A DNA stretch of 64,000 nt, taken from the NCBI RefSeq assembly GCF_001623525.1, contig NZ_CP015225.1, forward strand, positions 5,220,501-5,284,500, read 5' to 3'. This stretch comes from Pseudomonas fluorescens. GTDB lineage: Bacteria > Pseudomonadota > Gammaproteobacteria > Pseudomonadales > Pseudomonadaceae. A program made the position numbers and the translations under genes. Position 1 is the stretch's first letter, and every line of letters starts with the position of its first letter. Positions 54,756-63,173 of the stretch are shown here, piece by piece. Below the pieces are notes generated by a model. The model did not search any database. It had not been told where the DNA came from and was given only the letters and a program-made list of their open reading frames with translations.

Positions 54756-56902
54756 GGCAGGGTCCTCGCGCTGGTTTGCAGAAGAGAAGGGCGCTCGCCG
54801 CCTGGCGTGCGTGTGGGTTGTTTCATGACCACGAACACTTCCGTTTCCTCACCGGGCTCAAGCCACACCTTCGGCCAGGCGGAGGTGGCCAGGGCCCAGC
54901 GGCTGCCGCAGCTCGCTTCGTCGAAGCGCAACCTTTGCTGGCCATCGTTGCGTACCACGCCCACGGCAATGCCGTAATCGGGGCCGGCGAACCATTGGGC
55001 CCGGGCAGCGTCCAGCGATAGCCCGGGTTGCAACGCGCACAATGTGTCGGGCGAATAAGGAATCGACGCCGCTTGCTTGAACGTGGCCGGAATGTTGCCG
55101 TCGGCGAGTTGGGCGAGCACATCGCTGACCTCGATACGACCGACGGGGCGGGTGCCGTTGCGACGCTCTTCCAGGCGGGCCATGGCGCTGTCGACCTGTT
55201 CGCGGTCAAGGGCGGAGATGTAGCGGGCCGGGTCGACCTGGTCACCGATCAGGCGAGGCGTCAGGATGAACACCCGTTCGCGGCGACTGGTCTCGCGCGT
55301 GGTCGAGGAAAACAGCAGCGGCCCGATCAGCGGGATGCGACCCAGCCATGGCACCCGTTCGAGGTTGTCGCCGGTCTCTTCGGTATGAAAACCGCCTACC
55401 ACCAATGACCGGCTTTCCCCCATGACAGCCTGGGTGCTGACCACGCCCCGGCGCACGCTGGGCGTCTGCTGGCCGACTTCCGAGGGCTCGATGCGGCCGT
55501 CCTCGATGTCCAGGGACATCTGGATCTGATTGCGGCCCCCGGTCTCGATGGCATGGGGCACGACCTGCAAGCTGGTGCCTGCCGTGATGGGCTCGACGGT
55601 GGCGACGCGCTCGCCGATGGCCGAGATGTACTCGGTCCGGCTGAAGTCGATGACCGCCGGCTGGTTCTCCAAGGTCAGTACCGAAGGGTTTGCCACCACC
55701 GAGGCCAGGCCACGGCCCTCCAGGGCCCGCAGTTGCGCGGAAAAATCGCCGTAGTCCTGAATGAACACCGTCGAGCTGGCACCAGGGCGAATCATCGAGG
55801 CGCCGCCGATCAGGTCGCCGCTCTCGACGTTCCAGTTCGAGGCCAGCTCAGCCAGTTGCGTGCGGTCGATGTCGAGGATGATCGCATCGATTTCCACCAG
55901 CTTGCGCGGCACGTCCACATCGCGAATCAGCGGCGTGTAGATTTCCCGTCGCTTGGGTGCGTCGTAGATGAGCACCGCGTTGTTGCGCACGTCGGCTTCG
56001 ACGCGGATCTTGCCCCGAGCGCCTGCACCGCTGTTCGCGCCGGACGGTACACGGCTGGTGTTCGGCCGACCCATGCCGTTCAACGCCAACTGTTCGATAT
56101 TGCCCATGGTCATGGACTGCTGGGTCTGCATGTTCTGGAACGATGCTTGGGGCGAGGCCGTCTGCATGCCCCCCGACACGGCGCTGCGACTTTCCAGCAA
56201 GCCTTTCAGGATGCTGGCGACCCCGGGGATGACCAGCGTTTCGCCGCGGTACTTGACGTTGCGGTCGGCGGCGGTGGCATAGCGCAGCGGAAAACTGATC
56301 ACTTCCTGCTTTTCCTCGGGGGTCTTGCGCGCTTCGGCAAACTGCGCCACCAAGCGCACATAGCGTTCCGGGCCGGAGACCAGGACCACGCCTTCGTCGG
56401 GTAACTCACCCCAGCCGAAGCGCGGATCCAGCAGGCCGATGTCGGTCAGGGCTTGCTTCATGTCCGGCACGGCATCGGCGGACACTTCCAGGCGCGTGGA
56501 GTCCTGGTTCTGCAAGGGGCTGACGTACAGCGTGTTGCCATACATGAACCACTGGAAGCGATTTTCCAGGCCGAGCCTGTCGAGGAACGCCTGGGGACTT
56601 TCGGCGCGCATCCGCCCGTCGACGGTGCCTTTCACCGTGCCGTCGATTACCAGTTGCACGGCGAAGGTATTGGCGAAGTCGCCGAGTACCTTGGCCAGCG
56701 GTGTGTTCTGGGCGTCGTAGGCGTAAGGCGTGTTCTTCCAGTCGGTCGGTATGGCTGCCTCTGCCGGCATGCCAGCGCCAAGCGCGCCGGCCAATGCCAG
56801 TGCGATCAGCGAAGGTTTCGCCCAGCGGCGTGCGATCGACTGGCGAAGGTGTACCTTGCCTGCGGTCATCAAGCGGTACGGTGCAAGCCACCTGTTAGGC
56901 AT
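54752..56902 (-). CDS. hrcC: HrcC (SctC), outer-membrane secretin
   Basis: A 716-aa secretin: signal region ending PAEA near residue 50, N0/N1/N3 ring domains (NTPLAKVLGDFANTFAVQLVIDGTVKGTVDGRMRAESPQAFLDRLGL), and the C-terminal secretin core with VVPHAIETGGRNQIQMSLDIEDGR and ESRSLVVGGFHTEETGDNLERVPWLGRIPLIGPLLFSSTTRE. The start MPNRWLAPYRL at 56902 overlaps hrpG by 8 bp; the longer frame lies inside hrpG. Confidence 0.94.
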   Translation of the reverse strand: MPNRWLAPYRLMTAGKVHLRQSIARRWAKPSLIALALAGALGAGMPAEAAIPTDWKNTPYAYDAQNTPLAKVLGDFANTFAVQLVIDGTVKGTVDGRMRAESPQAFLDRLGLENRFQWFMYGNTLYVSPLQNQDSTRLEVSADAVPDMKQALTDIGLLDPRFGWGELPDEGVVLVSGPERYVRLVAQFAEARKTPEEKQEVISFPLRYATAADRNVKYRGETLVIPGVASILKGLLESRSAVSGGMQTASPQASFQNMQTQQSMTMGNIEQLALNGMGRPNTSRVPSGANSGAGARGKIRVEADVRNNAVLIYDAPKRREIYTPLIRDVDVPRKLVEIDAIILDIDRTQLAELASNWNVESGDLIGGASMIRPGASSTVFIQDYGDFSAQLRALEGRGLASVVANPSVLTLENQPAVIDFSRTEYISAIGERVATVEPITAGTSLQVVPHAIETGGRNQIQMSLDIEDGRIEPSEVGQQTPSVRRGVVSTQAVMGESRSLVVGGFHTEETGDNLERVPWLGRIPLIGPLLFSSTTRETSRRERVFILTPRLIGDQVDPARYISALDREQVDSAMARLEERRNGTRPVGRIEVSDVLAQLADGNIPATFKQAASIPYSPDTLCALQPGLSLDAARAQWFAGPDYGIAVGVVRNDGQQRLRFDEASCGSRWALATSAWPKVWLEPGEETEVFVVMKQPTRTPGGERPSLLQTSARTLP

Positions 56903-57332
56903 GGCGGATTCCTGTTCCGAGCAAGTGAGAGTGCGAGAGGCGTCGCGCCACAGGCGCGGCAACGGCACGTTGGTCTTTATTGAGAATGGATTGCCAGGTG
57001 TCACGCTGGTTGAGCAGTGCTTCGAGCACCTCGATCAAGTCGTCGATGTGCCCGCCCAGCGGCACCTGCGCCAGCAGCCACAACCGACCGTCTTGCGGCG
57101 AACGAGCCAGCGCGCCGGGAAATCGCGAGAGGCTTGGGTGCGCCAGCCGAAGCAGGTCTTCCAGAACCACCTCATGGGTCACCGGGACGGTCAATTCGAC
57201 CGATGCCAGCAGGCCTTCGTCGAGCTTGCTGAACGCTGCTTCGCCATCGTCGATGACAACGGTGAACCGCTCCGGGCCATCGACGTTGGCGTTCCAGCGG
57301 GTGAGCTGTGTGCGCAGCTCATGGCATTGCAT
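56895..57332 (-). CDS. hrpG: HrpG, regulatory/chaperone-like type III protein
   Basis: A 145-aa protein between hrpF and hrcC, the position and size of P. syringae HrpG. A CesT-like block (ELTVPVTHEVVLEDLLRLAHPSLSRFPGALARSPQDGRLWLLAQVPLGGHIDDLIEVLEALLNQRDTW) is visible. HrpG counteracts HrpV. It overlaps hrpF by 14 bp. Confidence 0.84.
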   Translation of the reverse strand: MQCHELRTQLTRWNANVDGPERFTVVIDDGEAAFSKLDEGLLASVELTVPVTHEVVLEDLLRLAHPSLSRFPGALARSPQDGRLWLLAQVPLGGHIDDLIEVLEALLNQRDTWQSILNKDQRAVAAPVARRLSHSHLLGTGIRHA

Positions 57333-57543
57333 CGATGATCGCCTTGGCGAGGTTGTGATGGGCTGTGGTCTGTTGAGTCGCTGCGTTTACCGCGACGGAC
57401 ATGCCGTTCATGCTGGTCAGGAATGAGTGCATGTCGTCGAGCGACTGACTTTCTGCTGCGTTCATCGCAGCGTTGTTGACGTTGTCGGTCGCGCGTTGGA
57501 AGTAGGTGTCGAGGCGGCGCTGGACGGCATCGGTGGAAGACAT
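57319..57543 (-). CDS. hrpF: HrpF, small type III cytoplasmic protein
   Basis: A 74-aa protein (MSSTDAVQRRLDTYFQRATDNVNNAAMNAAESQSLDDMHSFLTSMNGMSVAVNAATQQTTAHHNLAKAIIDAMP) of the same length and position as P. syringae HrpF, a needle-chaperone-like (YscE-type) protein. AGAGGAAC lies upstream of the ATG. First gene of the leftward hrpFG-hrcC-hrpTV operon. Confidence 0.88.
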   Translation of the reverse strand: MSSTDAVQRRLDTYFQRATDNVNNAAMNAAESQSLDDMHSFLTSMNGMSVAVNAATQQTTAHHNLAKAIIDAMP

Positions 57544-57578
57544 GGGCGGTTCCTCTGGGCTTGGGCATATTCACGAGG

Positions 57579-57607
57579 TGAGTGGTGCCTATGCCGTTGG
57601 CGGTTCC
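57579..57607 (-). promoter_or_regulatory. hrp box of the hrpF operon
   Basis: Read leftward: GGAACC, 16 nt, CCACTCA, exact consensus match, 35 bp before the hrpF start. Confidence 0.9.
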
Positions 57608-57737
57608 GCGTGAATGAGGAAAAAAATGGGCGTCGGGATGTGGGGCGCGGTTCTCTTGTGTGGGCTTGCTCGCGATGGCGGCCTGACAGCCGGCCATGCT
57701 CTTGTTGACTGCGTACATATCCATTGCTGCGGTAACG

Positions 57738-57966
57738 GCCACTTAGGGTTCCGCCCTGACGGCGGCTCACTTTTGAGAAGCGCAAAAGTAAGCAAAACGC
57801 TTTTTGCCCCACCACTCGGTGCCTCGCTTAGGCTCGGCATGCCCGAACGCAGGCATTGCTCCGTGGGCCCACTGCGCAATACCTGCGTTCGGCCAGCGTG
57901 GTTAACGGGGCGCCGAGATCAACGTCCACCGCGAGGCGGCCTTATAGCCGACCTGGTTCTGGGTGA
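57738..57966. repeat. Pseudomonas intergenic repeat block
   Basis: GGGTTCCGCCCTGACGGCGG...GTAAGCAAAACGC...ACCACTCGGTGCC...GCTTAGGCTCGGCATGCC is, from memory, a dispersed intergenic sequence of the fluorescens complex, sometimes annotated as a small hypothetical gene. I see no protein worth calling. It forms the middle of the 542-nt gap between hrpE and hrpF. Confidence 0.6.
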
Positions 57967-57977
57967 TCGTGTTTCTC

Positions 57978-58051
57978 CTGTGGGATCACAGGTATGGCAG
58001 TCACCAACAATCCTCTGTGGGATCACAGGTATGGCTGTCACCACCAATCCT
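57978..58051. repeat. Two tandem 37-bp repeats
   Basis: CTGTGGGATCACAGGTATGG followed by a variable tail occurs at 57978 and 58015, with two base differences between units. Each unit holds the palindrome CTGTG-GGAT-CACAG. A REP element (TGTGGGAGCGAGCTTGCTCG) follows at 58053. Confidence 0.85.
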
Positions 58052-58085
58052 CTGTGGGAGCGAGCTTGCTCGCGAAAGCGATGGG

Positions 58086-58679
58086 TCAGCTTGCGGTGAT
58101 GGGTTGTGGTTCGGGCAGGCGTAGGGTTTCGACGGCGGTGGGCCAGTCGAGCAGGTATGTACCGCCCGGCGTTTCCAGCTTCAGTTGATGTCGTTCCATG
58201 TCGACATCGGCCACCGGCGTCCAGGGGCGTCGGTCGTCGATGCCCAGGCTCTGGGTCAGGCTTGCCAGGTCTTCAGGATGACAGCGAAGGGTGGCGCTGA
58301 CCGGGTCGTCCTGACGCGACGCCAGTTGGCGGACGAGTGCATCGATGCGTGCCTGCTCCGGGACTTCGTTCAACAGCGTTCCCAGGGCCTCGTTGACCAC
58401 GTGTGCAGCACACGTCTCGATTCGCTCCCACATGGCTTGACGCTGGGCTTCCCAGGCGGCGAGCACGGTTTCGGCCTTTTCCCAGAATTGGGCTTGAGCC
58501 ACGAGCACGGTCGCGTCCGCCTCTGCGCTGGCGCGTCCAAGCAATTGCGCGGCCTGCGCCTGGGCCTGTTCGAGGATGACCTGGGCGCGGGCACAATCGA
58601 CCAGGGTTTCGCGAGCGATGTAGGGCTGCGACAGGCCTTGGCCATCGGGGCGCAGTTCAAGCGAACGCCGAGCGAGCAT
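58086..58679 (-). CDS. hrpE: HrpE (SctL), ATPase regulator/stator
   Basis: A 197-aa FliH/YscL-like protein: N-terminal LARRSLELRPDGQGLSQPYIARETLVDCARAQVILEQAQAQAAQLLGRASAEAD coiled coil and a C-terminal domain with CHPEDLASLTQSLG. It links the ATPase to the sorting platform. Overlaps hrpD by 23 bp and ends the hrpA-to-hrpE run. Confidence 0.88.
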   Translation of the reverse strand: MLARRSLELRPDGQGLSQPYIARETLVDCARAQVILEQAQAQAAQLLGRASAEADATVLVAQAQFWEKAETVLAAWEAQRQAMWERIETCAAHVVNEALGTLLNEVPEQARIDALVRQLASRQDDPVSATLRCHPEDLASLTQSLGIDDRRPWTPVADVDMERHQLKLETPGGTYLLDWPTAVETLRLPEPQPITAS

Positions 58680-59247
58680 CGTGTCTCTCCGTTTGGATAG
58701 GTGCCGAGGGTGCCAGGCTTTGCTCAGCTTTCCAGCAGGCGGACTGCCAAAGCGTATTCAGCTTGGCAGCTGGCGGTTGAGGGGCGGGTGCCGATTCGAT
58801 GGCGATGATTCTGTCGCGTGGGAACGCCAGGCGCGCCCGTTCCCAGGCTTGTTCGCCCAGCCAGGCACGCAGCAGGGCGAGCGGATCCTGGTCTTGTTCG
58901 AGCCAGTGTCCCGGGCGCAGGGCTTTGGCGGTGCGCTCGCACCAGGCCCGGTCCTGCACCGAAAGTGCCTGTGTTGCCGTTAACGGTGCGCAAGTGCTCG
59001 CCACCAATTCGTAGGCAAGGGCCAAGGTCCGGGGCGTGCCGCAGAACAGCGATTGCAGCGCCGGGCTGGGTTGGGGGGGCGTGCACGGCGTCATACCGAA
59101 GCTGCGGGCAAGCGCGGCATGCTGCGCTCGGGCGAGGGCGTCGATCTGTGGCGCGGTCAGCAGGCAAAGCGCTGACGAATACCAGCCCCGGTCTGCTTCG
59201 CGCCAGGCGAGGGTCCACCAGCGAACCCATGCAATCTCCGCCGTCAT
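58657..59247 (-). CDS. hrpD: HrpD (SctK), sorting-platform protein
   Basis: A 196-aa protein in the hrpD position between hrcJ and hrpE, with the overall layout of SctK proteins (WVRWWTLAWREADRGWYSSALCLLTAPQ...). It is poorly conserved in all systems, so the call rests mainly on order, size and the ATGA overlap with hrcJ. Confidence 0.82.
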   Translation of the reverse strand: MTAEIAWVRWWTLAWREADRGWYSSALCLLTAPQIDALARAQHAALARSFGMTPCTPPQPSPALQSLFCGTPRTLALAYELVASTCAPLTATQALSVQDRAWCERTAKALRPGHWLEQDQDPLALLRAWLGEQAWERARLAFPRDRIIAIESAPAPQPPAAKLNTLWQSACWKAEQSLAPSAPIQTERHDARSAFA

Positions 59248-60131
59248 GCGGCGGTCCCGTTATGGTCGGGTTTGGTCCCTGGGTTTTTCACGGCGAACAG
59301 CCCAGGTGGCATGCTGCTTTGGGGGGCGGCGGGCGTCCCGGCCGGTTTGGTGAGCGTGCGATCGAGAAATCGTGGCAGCACCAACACGCCGTTGCGCCAC
59401 AGCCGATAGAGGCCATACAAGACGCCCATCAGGATGGCGAGCAAGGTGATGCTTGCCGTCACGGTCACCGCTCGCCAATAGCCGATGTCGTCGGCCTGCA
59501 TGAGGAAGGGGCCGAAATATGCCATCTTGCGCCGTTCCTGATACGGCGCGGCGGGAACGAATACCACCGATAGCTTGGCCGGGTTCTGAGCGGCGTCGGC
59601 CATGCCGGGAATCCCGCTGGCGACCAGGTTGCGCACGCGCGGGGTGATGCTGTCGGGGTCCAGCGCACGGGTATGCTTGATAAACACCGAGGCCGATGCG
59701 GGTTGGACCGGCTCACCCGGGGCCACCCGCTCCGGCAGGACCACATGGACCCGGGCGAGCACCACGCCATCTATTTGTGACAGCGTCGATTCGAGCTCCT
59801 GGGACAGCGCATAGATGTAGCGGGCACGTTCCTCCATCGGCGTGGAAATGACCCCTTCCTTGCGGAAGATCTCCCCCAGGCTGGAACGTGAGCGACGCGG
59901 CAGGCCGGCGGCTTCGAGTACCTGGACGGCGCTGTTCATGTCGGCAGGCTCGACCAGCACGGTCAACCCGTCTTTGTCGACTTGCTTGCTCGCCTCCACG
60001 TTCTTGTTCGCCAACTCGGCGATCACTTCGTTGGCATCCTGCTCGGAAAGATGGCTGTGCAGCACCGTTCGTTCGTTGCAACCGGTGAGCAGCAGGCACA
60101 GCAACAGTGTCGAGAACGCGCGCTTGGACAT
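59244..60131 (-). CDS. hrcJ: HrcJ (SctJ), inner-membrane ring lipoprotein
   Basis: A 295-aa YscJ/FliF-type lipoprotein: lipobox LLLTGC (C18), two ring-building domains (LSEQDANEVIAELANKNVEASKQVDKDGLTVLVEPADMNSAVQVLEAAGLPRRSRSSLGEIF; EERARYIYALSQELESTLSQIDGVVLARVHVVLPERVAPGEP) and a C-terminal membrane helix (~220-240). Confidence 0.95.
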   Translation of the reverse strand: MSKRAFSTLLLCLLLTGCNERTVLHSHLSEQDANEVIAELANKNVEASKQVDKDGLTVLVEPADMNSAVQVLEAAGLPRRSRSSLGEIFRKEGVISTPMEERARYIYALSQELESTLSQIDGVVLARVHVVLPERVAPGEPVQPASASVFIKHTRALDPDSITPRVRNLVASGIPGMADAAQNPAKLSVVFVPAAPYQERRKMAYFGPFLMQADDIGYWRAVTVTASITLLAILMGVLYGLYRLWRNGVLVLPRFLDRTLTKPAGTPAAPQSSMPPGLFAVKNPGTKPDHNGTAA

Positions 60132-60145
60132 GACCGGCCTTCCCT

Positions 60146-60520
60146 TTACTGAAGATTGGTGAGCTTCTCGATGGCCTGGGAGCCTTTGCTGACCACTTTC
60201 GCGGTCATCAGGCTTTCCAGGTGGAAGGACGACAGTGAGCGGTTCGACTGCAACATGTCCTGCGGGTCGGCAGTGCGGATGGCCTTGAGCATGTCCCGGT
60301 TGGCGCGGTCGTCCAGGCGCTGCAGTTCACCGGAGCGGCTCGACAGCGAGTCAATGATGCGTGCCGCGACATTGTTTTCGCTGTTCGGGGCGGGGGCTTT
60401 TTCGCGCATTTGTGCATTGAACCAACTGACATCGCTGGTCTCGGCGCTCGCTTGTGTCTTGGCGCTCGTTTTGGCGGACGTGGAGGCGAGGTTGCTGGGG
60501 TCGATGGCGTGTATGTCCAC
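60146..60520 (-). CDS. hrpB: HrpB (SctI), inner rod protein
   Basis: A 124-aa protein with a flexible N-terminus and a helical C-terminus (QDMLQSNRSLSSFHLESLMTAKVVSKGSQAIEKLTNLQ), the inner-rod pattern. It starts at a GTG (60520) with AGGAG upstream. Position before hrcJ matches hrpB. Confidence 0.87.
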   Translation of the reverse strand: MDIHAIDPSNLASTSAKTSAKTQASAETSDVSWFNAQMREKAPAPNSENNVAARIIDSLSSRSGELQRLDDRANRDMLKAIRTADPQDMLQSNRSLSSFHLESLMTAKVVSKGSQAIEKLTNLQ

Positions 60521-60572
60521 GGAATGTCTCCTGTTTCAACGGTCGGTTTGAAAACTCAAAGGTCGGGTGCCT

Positions 60573-61484
60573 TCAGGCGCACATCAGCCTCAAGACGTTG
60601 CGAGCGCTACCGGTGACGCTCAGGTGAAACTCGATTTCTTCCCGGTTGCGCCGGGCACGTTGACGCGGCGGGGCTTGCTGGCCGGCCAGGCGGGCGAGGG
60701 CGAAGTCCAGCTCTTCCAGGGCAAGTTGGAACAACCGGGTTTCGCCAGCATCCAGCGCTGTGCCGCGGGCAATGCGTTCGGTCCATGTCCACCGTTCTGC
60801 GTCGAGGGTCGCTGGCGGGGGATAGCGCGTCGGGTGCTGGTCCATGAACGCGGCGATCTCGAACAACAGGTCCTGGTCGTCTGGTTCATACCGCGCCTGG
60901 CCGTCACCTTCGTCGATATCCAGCAGCGTCAGCAGTTTCCTGCGGCCCAGGACCGCGATGATCTTGAGCAGCAGCGACAGGCTCGCGTCATGACGACTGC
61001 GCCGCGTGGCGTGATCGCCCTCGATCTCCCAGGCGCCGAACAGCGCGCCGCAGAAGGGGTTGTTGGCATTGCCGAAATCGCTTTGGCTGTCGACATCGTT
61101 GTCACCGATGGGCTGCCGGCGATAGGCGAACATCTGGGCCAGATCGTTGAACAGGTCTTCATTGGAATAGGCGTCATCGATATCGACGTCGAGATTGGAG
61201 CCGGTGCCGCTGTTGATTTCTTCCAGGATGTCTTCCAGTACCAGGCGCAAAGGGTCTTGGGTCTCTGCGGCGAATCCGTCCTGGGGGCTCGGCCAACCAG
61301 GTCGAGACTGTCCGCCCGCCGAACCCTTTTCGTTGCCCCACTGGACGAGCGACTCTCGCAACCGGTCGCCGGCTCCGTGCAGCGCCAGGTGCAGGCTTGG
61401 CGGAGTCGGCGCAGGACGCAGCGTGGGGTCGTCATGGGACAGGTCCCTGAGAGCTCGAAGGCTGTCTGGCAAGTCGATGTGCAT
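60573..61484 (-). CDS. hrpZ: HrpZ-like harpin
   Basis: A 303-aa acidic protein in the hrpZ position between the pilin gene and hrpB. It contains a harpin-like block (DLLFEIAAFMDQHPTRYPPPATLDAERWTWTERIARGTALDAGETRLFQLALEELD), recalling the (Q)FMDxxPxxFxxP...LxxxETxxFxxALD pattern of HrpZ/HrpN. It lacks the Gly-rich stretches usual in harpins and is not obviously similar elsewhere, so it is a divergent form. GAGGAGG precedes MHIDLPDSL at 61484. Confidence 0.72.
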   Translation of the reverse strand: MHIDLPDSLRALRDLSHDDPTLRPAPTPPSLHLALHGAGDRLRESLVQWGNEKGSAGGQSRPGWPSPQDGFAAETQDPLRLVLEDILEEINSGTGSNLDVDIDDAYSNEDLFNDLAQMFAYRRQPIGDNDVDSQSDFGNANNPFCGALFGAWEIEGDHATRRSRHDASLSLLLKIIAVLGRRKLLTLLDIDEGDGQARYEPDDQDLLFEIAAFMDQHPTRYPPPATLDAERWTWTERIARGTALDAGETRLFQLALEELDFALARLAGQQAPPRQRARRNREEIEFHLSVTGSARNVLRLMCA

Positions 61485-61543
61485 AGGGCCTCCTCGCATC
61501 GCGCTTGAGGTTACCCCGCCGGAGCGGGGCTGAAGCGAGAGGG

Positions 61544-61753
61544 TCAGAATCGTATGTTTTTCGAGGCTTCCCCCATGGCGGTGATGGCTTTGGTTGCGGT
61601 GTCCATCGACCCTGCCGCGATTGCGTTCATGGTGTCAGCGACCAGTTTCTTCTGGTCGAATTCGGATTTCATGGTTGTCATCGCAGCCGAGGTCGCGTCC
61701 ATCTGCTGCATGGCAGCCGTGGAAGCCGCGAGAGAAAGTCCACCAAAACTCAT
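61544..61753 (-). CDS. hrpA: HrpA-like type III pilin
   Basis: A 69-aa protein whose end (KKLVADTMNAIAAGSMDTATKAITAMGEASKNIRF) matches the C-terminus of DC3000 HrpA (KKQTMDVLNAIQAGKEDSTNKKISATATNAKGISY) from memory. It is shorter than P. syringae HrpA (~113 aa). Directly under an hrp box and first in the leftward operon. A CCCCG/CGGGG hairpin at 61514-61529 sits between it and hrpZ and could raise pilin output over downstream genes. Confidence 0.87.
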   Translation of the reverse strand: MSFGGLSLAASTAAMQQMDATSAAMTTMKSEFDQKKLVADTMNAIAAGSMDTATKAITAMGEASKNIRF

Positions 61754-61805
61754 AGTCGTATCTCCGGGTTGTGGAATGGCGAGACGATCGTGAGCGTCTC
61801 GCTGG

Positions 61806-61834
61806 TTAAGTGGCGGCCGTTGCGTAAACGGTTC
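61806..61834 (-). promoter_or_regulatory. hrp box of the hrpA operon
   Basis: Read leftward: GGAACC, 16 nt, CCACTTA, an exact consensus match, 52 bp before the pilin start. It sits in the short gap between the pilin gene and the activator gene. Confidence 0.9.
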
Positions 61835-61846
61835 CACCGATCCCAC

Positions 61847-62785
61847 TCAACTCGTCGATATTTGCAGGCACTTCATCCGGTAATACAGCGTGCGCCGGGC
61901 GATACCCAGTTCGGCGATGACCTTGTCGATGCAATGATGGTGGCGGCGCATGCAGTCCTCGATGAGGATTTTTTCGAACTGCTGCAGGTGTTCTTTCAAC
62001 TTGAGTGTCGAGCTGCTGTGTTCCAGTTGCTCGGCGCGGGGCAGTGCCGGCAAGCCGAGTACGTACCGCTTGGCGGCGGACTGCAGCTCGCGGATGTTGC
62101 CAGGCCAGGCGTAGCCGAGCAGTTGGCGCAACAGCGCTGGCGACGGCGCGACGTAGGGCCGGTCAAGTGCCTGGGCCTCCCGGCGCACCAGCGACTGGAA
62201 CAGCGGCACGATGCGCTCCTTGCGGCTGCGCAGTGGCGGCAGCTTGAGGCTGATGATGTTCAGGCGAAAATAAAGGTCCCGGCGAAACTCGCCACGTTCG
62301 ACCATTTCTCCCAGCGGGCACTGGGCGGAGGCGATCACTCGCATGTTCACCGGGATGTTCTGGGTCGAGCCCAGGCGCTGGACCGTCCTGGATTCCAGGA
62401 CTCGCAGCAGCTTGGCTTGCAGGCCCAACGGCATGCTGTCGATTTCGTCCAGGTACAGCGTGCCGTTATGTGCGGCTTCGACGAACCCCGCGCGATTTTG
62501 GCTGGCCCCGGTAAATGCGCCGGTGTTGGCCCCGAAGAGCTGGCTCTCGGCGAGGGTTTCGGGAATGGCGGCGCAGTTGATGGCCACGAACTTGCCGGAG
62601 CAGCCGGACATGCGATGGATCTTTTCTGCCAGCGTGTCTTTACCGGTACCCGTCTCGCCGCGCAGCAACACATCGATCATGAGCGGAGCGACGCATTGGA
62701 CGAACGCCTCAAGGTTGAGGGCATCTTCTTTATAGGGATTGGAAAGTGCAGCGCATAGCAGCTTTTGCATCACTGACGATTCCAT
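61847..62785 (-). CDS. HrpR/HrpS-like sigma-54 enhancer-binding protein (RspR)
   Basis: A 312-aa (ATG 62785) or 321-aa (TTG 62812) AAA+ activator without an N-terminal sensor domain: Walker A GETGTGKD (43-50), GAFTGA loop (89-94), Walker B GTLYLDEID, and a C-terminal Fis-type helix-turn-helix (CIDKVIAELGIARRTLYYRMK). It closely follows HrpS from memory. P. syringae needs HrpR plus HrpS; only one is present in this window, as in some P. fluorescens rsp clusters. It should act at the sigma-54 promoter of hrpL. Confidence 0.9.
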   Translation of the reverse strand: MESSVMQKLLCAALSNPYKEDALNLEAFVQCVAPLMIDVLLRGETGTGKDTLAEKIHRMSGCSGKFVAINCAAIPETLAESQLFGANTGAFTGASQNRAGFVEAAHNGTLYLDEIDSMPLGLQAKLLRVLESRTVQRLGSTQNIPVNMRVIASAQCPLGEMVERGEFRRDLYFRLNIISLKLPPLRSRKERIVPLFQSLVRREAQALDRPYVAPSPALLRQLLGYAWPGNIRELQSAAKRYVLGLPALPRAEQLEHSSSTLKLKEHLQQFEKILIEDCMRRHHHCIDKVIAELGIARRTLYYRMKCLQISTS

Positions 62786-62812
62786 TTCTTGTTTGGTTAG
62801 AAGGGTCGACAA

Positions 62813-63173
62813 GTTGAACGATGAAAAGGCGTGTGAAACTTCCTCGCGTTAGCGCCGCCGCGCGACTGCACAGGTAATAAACATTTTGCTGGTCACGAGG
62901 TTTAGAGAAGAGATTAAAAAAAAGTTCATGCCGGCACGGCCGCTGTTAATCGATTCAGCTAAACGGTCAACCGGGCTGAAATGCCCTGAACAACCCGTCT
63001 GGCATGGGGCACAGGCCGAAAATGAGCGGTAATGGCGTCGTTTCGAAAAATTGGATCCGACAAACGGTTCAGCCCAGGCCCTTACTTTGAGCAAGAGCTC
63101 TAGAGGCAAGCACTAGTCTCAACTTGTCACCGCCCAAGAGAGGGGTGGGGCAATACGTGTTGTAGTTAATTCG
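62813..63173. other. Intergenic region upstream of the activator gene
   Basis: 361 nt between the activator and DUF6436 genes. It includes an AT-rich part near 62880-62930 that probably carries the activator promoter. I see no hrp box, terminator or convincing gene. Confidence 0.5.

Noticed and set aside
57978..58051. CRISPR array
   Set aside because: Only two units, directly abutting with no spacers, and no cas genes.
62849..63109. 86-aa open frame upstream of the activator gene
   Set aside because: No clear ribosome site, composition unlike neighbours, and it covers the probable promoter region.
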